From assembly GCF_022201045.2 (NCBI RefSeq), contig NC_068559.1:27349501-27413500 (forward strand): a stretch of 64,000 bases of DNA. The letters run 5' to 3'. The stretch is from Citrus sinensis (Eukaryota; Streptophyta; Magnoliopsida; Sapindales; Rutaceae). Shown one piece after another: positions 12,332 to 23,756 of this stretch (within the stretch, counting starts at the first letter, position 1; each line of letters starts with the position of its first letter). A program made the position numbers and the translations under genes. The notes beneath the pieces are model-generated. The model searched no databases. It was given only the letters and a program-made list of their open reading frames with translations, and was not told where the DNA came from.

Positions 12332-14138
12332 TTATGTCATTCTTTCAAAACCGCCTCCAATCTGCATATGCAACCAGTCGGGTGATGTACCACGGCTGTA
12401 TTCTCTTGTAGCTTGAGAACCAAATGGCATGCCCGCAGTATCAAATGTTTGTTGAGTAAACTGAAATTGTGAAATGCAACATTGCATTGTCAGATAAATT
12501 ATGAGTTAAAAAAATAAAAGTTAAAAACAAAAATAAGCTTGGCCTTTATATAACAGTTTCATTTTCTTAATCTAACATAAGCTTAGTCCTATTTCAGGGT
12601 CTCGCCAGTAAGTCTTGCTCTCTTCTCCATGCATTAGCCATAATAAACATGATCTTATAATAACCAAGTGCTTAAAACAATAAAATGCTGAATAAAAGTT
12701 AAAAAAGGTTATAAATATTTCATGTCAGTGGGAAACAGAAACTAACAGAAAAACAGTAACATACATGCCCATTAACTCACTTGGTAGTGTGAGGTTCATA
12801 TAGAAATACATGTTTTATCCTATCTGTGCTCTTTAATTCTTCAGAGAAATAAATAAAAAATAAAAAGAACAGCAAAAAAGGGAAGACGGTACCAAAATTC
12901 TGCAAACACATCATGAAAACATGATTTACCATGAAATCGACAACTAGGTTCTTGTCTCAACTACCAAGTGAAAAAAGAAAAAATAATTGGCAGCCACAAC
13001 CCACAAAAAGGCCAGAAGTCATACTCTTGGGGAGGCGGAATTAACGGCGAAGGAAGGAGGTGGGCATCAATATAAATAAGGTTCATGGGAACGAAATAGT
13101 GGTCCCAGTTTATTCAACAAACCTTATCGCAACCCATGCATAGTTTGCCTTATTAATTACAAAACCAAATCCACCAACCATTTCCTATATAGAGTAATAT
13201 TCAGTGTTTTCAGATAAACAATCCCTCCTAAAGTTGACAATTTTCAAGTAGGTCCATCCAACAAACAGACAAGGATGATGAATATATTGAGGTTTGGGAC
13301 ATGTACCCATAAGTTCAAGTGAACCATCCTTGAAACATTGAAACAGTAAGTGCAATACAGATAGCATGAAAGATGAGAGAGAGAGAGAGAGAGAGAGAGA
13401 ATCAAAATCAACACTGTCTAGAGTTCCTATGTCAGGACTTACATCTTTAGGAGGAAATACCTCAATGCCAGGGTTCATTCTTGTATTGACTGCTTCAAGC
13501 TTCATTGACAGAAACTGCAATGTCCAGTAAATGTGGAGGCTCAAGCTCAAGAGAAATAGAAAGAAAATCTATGATCAAAAGCTAAAAATCAAAGTTAAAA
13601 ATTTCACACCTCAACCTGCCGCTGTAGCGATTGGATGTAGTTAATTATCTCATCCAGGACCAATGCTTTGCCGATGACCTGAATTAAGAAAATCTACCAT
13701 AGTAAACAGGATGTATAATCAAAACTGAAGAGCAGTCCTGTTACTACCAGTTTATGATGTACACCAGAAAGTGCCAAACTCGTTGCAGACGAGTTATCAA
13801 ATGATTAAGAAGCAGAGATAGGAATTGAACTCCACCAATTTGTTCTGTCGAGAAATTTTTTGAACGAAATAAGCATGCTTGGTGCCAAAAAATTCAGGGA
13901 AATGTCAAATCCATACCTTGTTACAACCAGGAACCAAGTCCTGGAGAATTTTCATCCTTTCGCTTATCTTTTCTCTCCTAGCCTGTGCACCAAATGGTTA
14001 AAATAAGAAAACCTTTTGAATAGCTCCAGATATCACTAGTTTCTAGAAATTTTAACACACACCAAACACATAAAGATTTTTCATAAGCTTTGCTTATTAT
14101 GAGTTTCAGAGGGCTGTGAAGATTACTCTTTCTGCTAA

Positions 14139-14171
<33 letters not shown>

Positions 14172-15038
14172 TCGTACATGGATGTAATCCTGTTTAGGAG
14201 GCTCCGGTGGTTGACTATTTTGTTCAGCAGGCTTGACCGAACTGGGCTCTGCTTCAGCTTTGGAATGGTGATTGTCATCTCTACTTCCAGATGTTTTAAT
14301 CCGTTTTCCATCAGAATCATTCTGCCCAATTAAAAACACAACATTGTCATGAAATCAATACCAGTTCCCTAAAATTTTTCCCTAAAATTTGAATCCATAG
14401 AGCTTAATTTCACCACCAAGACCACGACCCAGGTCAATATACAGTTTCATTGTCAAACCTCCAGATGTCATTCATACTAAACCCAGTAAATTAGCAAAAT
14501 CAGAACGGTGGCTTAGGTACAAGTCAATTCACTGCCTTGGCCACCAAATTAGATCAATAATGATCATTATTCAATCCTGCACTTGTTCAACATTCCTCAA
14601 TAGACAAGATAGAAATGCATATTCTATCAAAACCAAGGTAAAAACTTTTCTAATGAGGAATTCAAGTAATAAGAATTAGTAATCCAAATAAACATAAGAA
14701 CCACAACTATAAATTTGATCAGATTCAACAAATAAATAAACAACTAAAAAAACAAATACCACTCGATTGCCGTTGCCGTTGCCACTGCTTGTAGATACAT
14801 GCTTGGCTGACTCATCCTCCACATCACGCCGCTTCCTTACTCCATTCCCATGGGCCATTTTATGCTCCAAGTTCACTGGATCATCACCAGAAACCTCTCG
14901 ATTAGTCCCAAATTGACTCAAATGCTGCCCAAAGTGAGCTCCTTTCTGCCCCAACCCACCGCCAGATTCACTCATACTGCCACTCCCGGGAACCGGAAAC
15001 TGCCAGATCTCTGCAAAATTATAGGAACCCTGATCCAT
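12332..15038 (-). CDS. bHLH79: bHLH transcription factor, bHLH79-like, 269 aa, six exons
   Basis: Exons on the minus strand are 14760-15038, 14127-14321, 13917-13982, 13610-13678, 13443-13514 and 12332-12460, all phase 0 and GT-AG. The bHLH domain lies at about residues 138-205: [16 protein letters not shown], then [14 protein letters not shown], a loop, and [20 protein letters not shown]. The basic region keeps the H153-E157-R161 triad expected to read a CACGTG G-box. The short C-terminal motif PDWLHMQI is typical of the bHLH79/BPE/CIB-type subfamily. The protein starts [16 protein letters not shown], matching the EIWPFP-type N-terminus of bHLH79 relatives. It is a nuclear regulator; targets cannot be told from sequence. 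Intron 4 holds a (GA)n tract at about 13375-13400. Confidence 0.88.
13375..13400. repeat. (GA)n microsatellite in a bHLH intron
   Basis: Perfect GA dinucleotide run in the intron between the last two coding exons of the bHLH gene. It produces an SLSLSL shadow ORF on the minus strand. Confidence 0.9.
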
Positions 15039-15294
15039 CTACAATAATCTCACAGACAACACTCGAACTCAAGCGCTCATCAAACCAGGTCCTGGCATTT
15101 ATTTGAGAAGATTCAAGAAACACTAGCTCTGATTCAAAAGGTTCAATTTTTCTTGTCTGGATATGCTTAAACTTTCAAGAGTTGCTTTAGGATGAAAGAA
15201 ATAATAGAAAGAGCAAATCTTTTAAAATAAGCTTAGCAATGACGACAAATAGAGTAATAGATAAATAAAAAAAGATAAATAAGAACAAGACAGA

Positions 15295-15362
15295 GAGTCT
15301 TTGAGTTAAGTCTAATCTAGAGAGTTAAGAGTCTTTGATTTAAGTTTATTCTAGAGAGTTAA
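15295..15362. repeat. Two-copy 34-bp direct repeat upstream of the bHLH gene
   Basis: The unit starting gagtctttga at 15295 recurs at 15329, and both copies end in ctagagagttaa. It lies 257-324 bp upstream of the bHLH start codon, in the likely 5' leader or proximal promoter. Confidence 0.75.
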
Positions 15363-18300
15363 GTAAATGAATGAGAGATGTGTTTGAGAATTGAGACTTG
15401 AGTTCCGAGTTTTAGTCTGTGTTTGTGCTTGTGCGCGTGATTGTGATCTCCTTAGACAGTGGAGTTTGGTGCGCACTGTGTTGCCTTAAGCTTTCCTTGC
15501 AGGGACACCTCGGGAGCTGCAAACAAAGTCACTTCCAGTGAGGTTTTTGTCCTGGGGTTCCAGCAGTACACATGTCTCAATCACGTGCACGCTCTCCCAC
15601 CGTCCGATTTGCTCATCCTCTGGTCAATGACAAATCACAATTCATCAACGGTTGTTGAAGACGAGGAACACTAACTCGACAGTGAAGTGCGGGGCAGTTT
15701 CAATGGGGTCACCGGCCACGTACCACCTTAGCGAGCGCAAGTACATATACAATGTCAAAATTTAAAAGGTGGGGTAGGGTTTTCCATATTGTGATTAACT
15801 GAAAACAGAAAGTGATTAGTCTTTGTAATGATTTGTGATTGTGATTAATACTATAAAGTTTCGACATTAATAATGATTGTTCTGATCGTGATACCCCTTC
15901 AAGTATCGATTTATTGTAAAGTTATGAATAATGATGCTTATATTTTGGCATATGTTTCGACTTTATTTAGTCATAAACCAAATATCTCCTGCAAATTCCG
16001 TATTAGCCATGCAATTTCTTTTAATGAGCAAGTTTCACCTAACTGTATTAATATTAATAATATTAACCGTAACTTAAATTAACTTCAACGACCATATAGG
16101 GAAGATTTATATTCAGTAAACTTTCATTGTTAGGATAAAAGCTGGTGACAGTAAATTAATCAAACCAAATTCAATTTTTTGCCTCGGTCTCGAATTTCGA
16201 TTATGATTTACTTGTACCAACTCTATGGCTCAGTATGAAGTGAAGAAAAAGACACCCTCTTTTATCTTCCTTCTTACTACAGCTTTCCAGGGAAACAAAT
16301 TTGAGAAAGTATAAAGCATTCTAGAAAAGTCATTGCATGCAACTTACAAAATATAATACATTTTTGGAACAAGTAACATTTGTCGACGTTTCTCATCAAG
16401 ACCATAATTGGTAATTCCACGTTCCATAATTTAAAACTCCGAATTTCAAATGGGCATATACCCCAAAAAGTATGCCATATCAGCAGCACTATTTGATTCA
16501 AAACTTCCCTTTTCTCACGCGTATGAAAATGGCTTAGCAGCTGTCATCGATTTTCTTGTTTTTACTTGTACATCACATTCGGAATTTGACAGGCCAGACG
16601 ATTGTACATCAGCAGATGCAAATTGTAATTGAGACTAATTAAGGTTTAGGTGTCACTCAGCTGGGGTTGGGATTAACATTGCCAGCCGACTGCCCAATCA
16701 AATCAACTAGCAGGAGTAGCCAAAATCCTTTTATGCATATGTGGGCTATACACTCATGATCGTACTAATAATATTCTTTAATAAAATGTGTTGAAATGTT
16801 TGCAGGCGAAATAGTACAACCAACTAATTAAGCTCTTAATCAATATGATTTCAACTTGCTCTATTGGCCTGACCTACTTTGTTACCATTGAAAAAAGCAT
16901 GTATTTTCTTGTCAAACTGTGTGGTGCCAAACAGTGCCGTTTTCATGTCATATATAGTTAGGCATAGAAGCACGACATCATAAAGAACGGTTCCATTCTT
17001 GCTCAAAAATAATAGCAGAAGATCAAACCGTGCAGACAATTTATTGCATCACATGTTAGACGGCAACTTTAATCGGTTTTGATGTGCCGTAGCTAATGAA
17101 ATAAATAGTAACTATATCGGCAACTAGAGCTTTGTTTCGTAGCCGTGTGCTTGGTGCCAAACTCCCATTTTTAGATGATAAAGATTGTTGTTTTGCTTTA
17201 GACATGTGCCGATAAGGCTGCTATATCTGCAGTAGGAATTCTTTGATTCCTGCAAAACCCCATGTGGAAAATGCATAGCTTGTGCGAATTTCATCACGTT
17301 TTAACATGTCATGTGCTAATTTACTCCAAGGAGCAATCCTTACACTCTGTCTAGGCTTCAAGTTGGATTGGTTTCACAGAAGCATAGATATGGCCTGCTA
17401 TTGCATGCCGGCAGCACCAGATGCTTCTGCAGTTAAAATTCTACTGAGAAAAATAAGTTCACTTTAGTAAGCAGTGACTGATCGATTTTCAGTGATATTA
17501 AATGAATAAGATAGATTCAAATTAAATGATAGAAATCGAACTCTGATCTGCAATAAGAAAGGTTAGGTCCAGGCAACTGCTAACTGTCAAGTTTATAAGC
17601 TTTTGGGTCACTAAACGTACGTTGCTGAGACTTTCAACTATGAATAATTTAGTTAGTTCAGTTTTAGTTGGGTTTCTGACCAATCGACCGAAAGTTTTAC
17701 AAAGCTAGCTAATCTGTAAAAATAATAATTAGTTTGTGAACAGTGCAAGTCCCTAGTGTCTTTGCTTTCAAATCACTAGAGAAAAAAAATCTAAACTTTG
17801 AAGTCATGAAAGAATGGAAATAAATATTTGTAGAGACAGGCTGCCAACTGCAATAATGGCGAAGAAGATAAAGAATGAACTCAAGGAACTAAGCTGGATG
17901 CAACTTTAGCCATATGAGCAGAATAACATGACCCACAAACAAACCTAACTTATTGGAAGACACTGCCCCACTTAATGGACCCTCGTAAACCAATTATTTG
18001 AAGATAATGATGGCTTTTTAGGGTATTATCGATCAAAATTCTGGATCCTTCAACACGCTTTTGTTGAGCAAGAGCTATCAACCTTGTCTATTGACCAATG
18101 GGAAAATGTGAGGACATATACCTTGCCTTGATTTGCTTGGCTGGCTGTGAATTGTGAGGGTACGAAGGATAAGAAATTTGGAATATGACTCCAAAAAAGT
18201 ACTGCTTTTTTCTTTCTCAAGTTTGTGCTTTCTGTGAATTAATGCAGAACAATCGGTACAGTTTAGAATTAGGCAGGGGAGGACCAGAGCCATAATGTAT

Positions 18301-19052
18301 TTGTCTTGAGGCACCGCTCAAGCTATCACTGTCTCACTATTTTCATCAATGTCCTCGGTATTTACCTTATTTATTTTAAGTTGAGGTTCTTCTTGCCTTT
18401 TTATTCAAATAAATCACAAGTGCTGCTCAACAGGTTGTAATAAAATTAAAGTGTTCCATTGATTTTGAAAAACAAAAAAAAAAACAAAAAAAAAAGCGTT
18501 TAGGCCTTTTTTTTTCTTTTTTTCTTTTTAATTCACACCATGTTGGTTAGATTTCTTTGATTTATCTTGAGAAAAATATAAAATAGAAGGACATTATTTA
18601 TTAGAAAACCCTCGAGAAAAATTAAGTTAATTACTTTATTTATCTTAAATTAATTATTGCACCAAAATGTTTAAAAAATGATAATGCTTTTTCTATCTTT
18701 TATTTCGGTCATCATAATGATAAGTAGTATGAAGATCAATCCATGTAAAACATTAAAACTCTAATATTTTACAATTGATTTTGGCAAAGAATTTAGAGCG
18801 TTAGAGAGACTATAGATTTTTATCTATTAATCTCATAAATAATTGTAGGATAAAATTTTAGCTTAGAAAACATAATTCCAAGACGCCCCTTGGGATTGAA
18901 TATTGTCTTTGCATTAAATGATGGACCCATCATCTTTGTTTTTTTGTACCAAACTTGAGATAAAGATTATTTTATACTAAAATAATCTAATCCCATGATT
19001 TTTAATTATAACCAAATGGGCTTTTATATACTTTCTACTTGTGAAAAAAATC
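15363..19052. other. Gene-free stretch
   Basis: About 3.7 kb with only short unsupported ORFs and no splice-consistent coding segments. The first part is the bHLH promoter. The 16.6-17.7 kb part has more balanced base composition than the surrounding AT-rich DNA, but I recognise no RNA gene or transposon in it. Confidence 0.45.
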
Positions 19053-19055
19053 TTA

Positions 19056-21491
19056 GGGCCTGTTTGGTATTATTTTTGAATTTGTATTTTCTGAGAATAA
19101 AAACGAAAATGAAAATGGTGTTTTACAGTTGCTGTATTTCGAATTTAAATATGTGTCTGGTATCATTTTCTGTATCTTATATTTTAAAACTGAAAACAGT
19201 AATATGCGTTTGGTAGACACAGTTAAAAATGATAAAAATAGATAATATGCGTTTGGTAATATTTTTTTCAAAAACAGTTTTTACTAATCATTTACATTAT
19301 ATTTATAGTCATAAAATAATTATTTAGCTAATACACACAAATACAACAAAATAATTTAATCAAATTTTTAACATCGTTTAAAAATGCCTTCGAATTCCCA
19401 ATATTAATTTTTAGTTATATTATGTTTGGTATTTCACTACATAACACTGTATTAAATAGTTTTGGTGATTAATTTAAATTATATATTTAGAAAACAATAT
19501 TTATTAGTACTTAAAAAAAGAAAATATAAAAGAATTTAAGAATTTTTACATCAATTTATTTACTAAAAATGTGAAAAAAATTATCATTATTCTTCATTGA
19601 ATACACGTAAATTAAGCAAAGTTTAAAATTTTTGGCAACATAACATTTATTTTTTGTAGCAATTTTCCCTTCTAAAATAAAAATCCAAGCTAATAATTTA
19701 TCCAAATAACCTCATAAAAAATATCACGACATAAAGAAATAGTTCAAACGTACAAAACTCATTGAAATTCATCTTCGGATAATAGCATAAAAGTGTACAC
19801 ATTTCTATTTGCTAAAGCATAGTCACAAAATAATAAAGTGATATAATAGTTGCAATATAATCACATAAAATGTGGATTGTGTTAAATAACCCAAGTATAT
19901 ACATCCACGTTCCCAAATACTATTGCAAAATATCATTGTTAAGTTATAAATGCATGCTCCCCAATCAAAAGGCTAGCTAAATAACAGACAGTAAATTATT
20001 AACACCATTTACATCCTTCAATGCAGCAAATTTCTCAAGTTGATTTGTTGGAGACGAAGGAACTAACAAAATGTCAATTCCTTGATCAATGCCACCAGCT
20101 TTTACTTTCCATGAAACCAATGTCATAGGCTTTGGATCATCAGCTTTTACAAATGTCATGTCTGGCTCCTTGCAGCAAGTTTCATCTAACTTCAGTTTCC
20201 CAAGCAAATTTCACAAGCATCGGCTTTTACAAATCTTCGGTTTGAAGAGTTCAATCTCTTCAATCTGCTTCAATACTTGTTTCTGAAATACCAAACACGA
20301 AGCCTAAATATTAGAAAATAGAGATTTAATTATATAAATCTTGATAATTAACAAGCTTTAATTACTTTCTCTATTTTACTTAAGAAACCACTGGTATATT
20401 CTTGTCTCCAAAACTTAGCAACACACTTGACCAAGTCTTTAAATCAAAGGACACTGATTTAAATATAAAAAAGTGGAAAGTTTCAGCACCCTTTACATCC
20501 TTCAATTTCACAGCATGACATTATAAATGCAAATAAAACATGAAGTTTAGACAATCTGTGTACAGCCAAAAGGCTAGCTAACAGTTCAAAATCAACCAAG
20601 AATGCCACCAAAATTCAATAACATATTTGCATAGCTTTCTCTTCTGATAGAATAATTGAAAAATTCCAACATATATGATGATGATATATGTCCACCGAGA
20701 TTAAAGCTATCATGTAAATTAGGTAAACCCAACCCAAATGAGATATAAAATAATCCAAAACCCAAATCACCATGACTAAAATAATTCAAAATCTAATTAA
20801 AAAATAATAATTTACCTTGATACTCTGCTACAATTGTGTGATAAAGCTCCAATGAAGGATTCGTCAATGGAGTCCGGAGGCTGCAGCCTAAATTTATACG
20901 GCAAAGCTGAACAAGTTTAGCGTGCAGGCAGCAAAGACGAAGTACGTCGACAGTGTTCTGCGAGCATTTACTCAAATAAAATAAAAAAATCAGCAACTCA
21001 CAATAGTAGAGACGGAGCTGACAGAGCAGTAGCAGTCGAGGCAGTCGAGACGGAGCAGCGACGGTGGCGGAGATGGAGCAATAACAGTGGCCCAATGAAG
21101 CAGCGGCGGCGGCCGGTACAGCAGCCGTTTTGGGCACAACGCGAGAGAGTAACCACTGTGAGTAGATCGCGAGAGAGAGTCGAAGAGATAAAGCACACCG
21201 AGAGAGTAAACGATGTGAGTAGATCGGGAGAGAGAGTTGAAGAGATAAGCCCGAAGAGATAAGGATGAAGTGAGAGTCACTGGAGTTTGTTTTTTAATCT
21301 ATTTTTTAGTTTAGTTTTGGAATATGGTGAGACCATGTTAAACACGTTCTCACTTTCACAGTTATAAAAGTGAATCTCAAATTATTTGTTTTATAATTTG
21401 ATTTTTGAAATCGAGCCACCAAACACGTACTAACTTAAATTTAGAAAAGGAAAATGAAAACAGGGCCTCTAAAACGATACCAAACGGGCCC
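19056..21491. mobile_element. PIF/Harbinger-type DNA transposon, non-autonomous, 2436 bp
   Basis: The left end reads GGGCCTGTTTGGTATTATTT and the right end, in inverse complement, GGGCCCGTTTGGTATCGTTTT. Both sides are flanked by TTA (19053-19055 and 21492-21494), the target duplication of PIF/Harbinger elements. Inside are only short ORFs, the longest on the minus strand at 20793-21280, which are shadows of GA-rich repeats. No DDE transposase or Myb-like protein is readable, so the copy is non-autonomous or decayed. A 57-bp unit (cgagagagtaa, ending agagataa) is tandemly duplicated at 21142 and 21199. Confidence 0.8.
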
Positions 21492-21494
21492 TTA

Positions 21495-23756
21495 GTCTCC
21501 TAGAGTATTATTCTTTTTTCATTCACTGTTTACCACATATATATTCTACTAAGTCATTATAATATACAAATAAATGTGGCAAGGAAGCAGTGAATGCAAT
21601 GACAAACCAAGACTTTTTATTATTTTAACCTAATTAATGGATTTATGGTAATTATTTTATGTGAAATTGATTCATGCAAAGGGGTAATATGTGTGTGTGT
21701 GTGTGTTCATATCAAGTAACAGCACATCTAAAGTCTTAGTAAAATACATATATTTAATAAAAGAATAATAACAATAAAAAACATGCTTATAATATAAATT
21801 ATCAAAACTGTAAATTAAAAAATTACTTATAAATTTTTTTTATTTTAGTTATAGAGAATGTGATATATCTTGATAATTTTATTTAATAAAAATAAAAATA
21901 ACAGATATGACAATGAGGGAAACAAACCATGAAATTATGAAAAATGTTGTTAATTATTATTATATTATTGCCCAATATTATAGTTGTAATTTAAGTCACA
22001 ACTGATGTGACATTAATCAATTGAATGGTAGAATCGAGTAATAAGTAATTTTACATTCATCATCCAATAGATGAGTAACACATAATATTCACACTCAATT
22101 TATGACTCAAATGTTGGGATTTTTAACATTATTGCTTTAGTTAAAGTGGGTGATTCCCCTCTTATAAAATTACTCAAATAACAATGTTATAATATATTGA
22201 CATATATTTCTTTTAATTGGATCAAATCATAATTTTTTTATAATAAATTAAGTTAGTACTATCACTTTAGCCTCCTAATTATTTTAATTTATTCAATAAA
22301 TGTATAATTGAATCATTTTATGAGATAAGACACTAACACTGACATACCTGAAAAATAAAAAAATTATCTTCCATTATTGAAAATTTAAAAAAATTTAGGG
22401 GTATAAAATTTTTTTCAAGGACTACAACGCTGCAACAGCACAAACACGTTCTCATTTCGAGAGAGGGGTTGGGGGTGGGGGGGTGTCCACTGTCCAGGTG
22501 GAAGGGGAAGAGCTACGTCCGATGTTTTCTTAGAAGGAAAATGACGATTTCATGGGTCCAGCTGTTACAACAGTTATACCATGCAACTTCTTTTGTCTTT
22601 AGTGACAAATTTTCATATAAACCCTTCAGTCACTTTTATTTAACATTTGTTTGATAAGTATTAAACTTATTTCTACTTACATCCATAAGTACATATCAGT
22701 TAGCACTTTATACTATATCATATTTATATAATTTTATCCAATATTGTATTTGTATCACAATACCTCTCCTTATTTATTTATTTATCTTGATATACCTCTT
22801 TGCTATTTTGAAATTGAATCATTGGCATGTTTAATTTAAAAAAATTTAATTTATTTTTCTTACACTCCTTTTTATTTTTTTTAAATATAAGTCTTTTTTT
22901 TTACATCTACTATCAAATTTCATTTAACACTTTTACGCTCTTTTTATTTCAATTTTTTTTATAAATATTGTGGTATTTTTTTCTTACATTTACAACAAAT
23001 TATGTAACCCTAATAGCTTCATTACAAAAAATATTGTAATTTTTCATACTTAATTTTTATTATGTTATTTAATCCTTTAATTTGCTTTGAAAATAATAAA
23101 TCATTATCTCCAAATGGGTGCTGAATTAATTTTATGTAATATGGACTGACATTATATTATTAAAAAATTTTGTTACTATACGTGAAGGATAAATTTTTTT
23201 TACTAAATTATAGTTTGATACAGCCTAATGTGATAAAAAATAATACAATACAACCTAGTGCAACAAATAATGACAAACCAAATGCACCCATGAAATAATA
23301 ATACTTGAAATAAATAATATGATAAAAATAAGAGTAAGAAAAATTATAATACTTTTTGTAATAGAGCTTTTGGAATTACATAATTTGTTATGCATGTAAG
23401 TAAAAAGTATTATATATAATATTTATTAAAAAATTCATAATAAAAAAATATAAAATTTTAAATGAAATTTGATAATAAAATTTAAAAAAATTCTAATATT
23501 AAAATAAAAAAAGAGTTTCCAGTTCTAAATCAAACATGCCAATTATTCAATCTCAAAATAGAAAAGCCACGTTGTAAGTTGAACTTTTACCAAGCCCCCA
23601 CATGGCGGGAAAATTTGTTTCCAAAATTATATTTCGGGCACCACCGGAGGATACATGAACGTTTAAATAATGATAGTGAATTGAACTAGTAAAATGGAAG
23701 TAATCTTCAACAAGTAACAAATAGAGTTCACTGAATAATTCACAGTAAGAAAAAAA
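21495..23756. other. Gene-free AT-rich stretch
   Basis: About 2.3 kb of AT-rich DNA, with a TG microsatellite at about 21690-21706 and a short G-rich patch at 22460-22505. No supportable gene. The last few hundred bases are the likely promoter of the coiled-coil gene. Confidence 0.45.

Noticed and set aside
16277..18314. Several 60-78 codon ORFs
   Set aside because: No family resemblance, no splice-linked neighbours, expected by chance in this length.
20793..21280. Three overlapping minus-strand ORFs (66-114 codons)
   Set aside because: They translate the GA-rich tandem repeats inside the PIF/Harbinger-type element.
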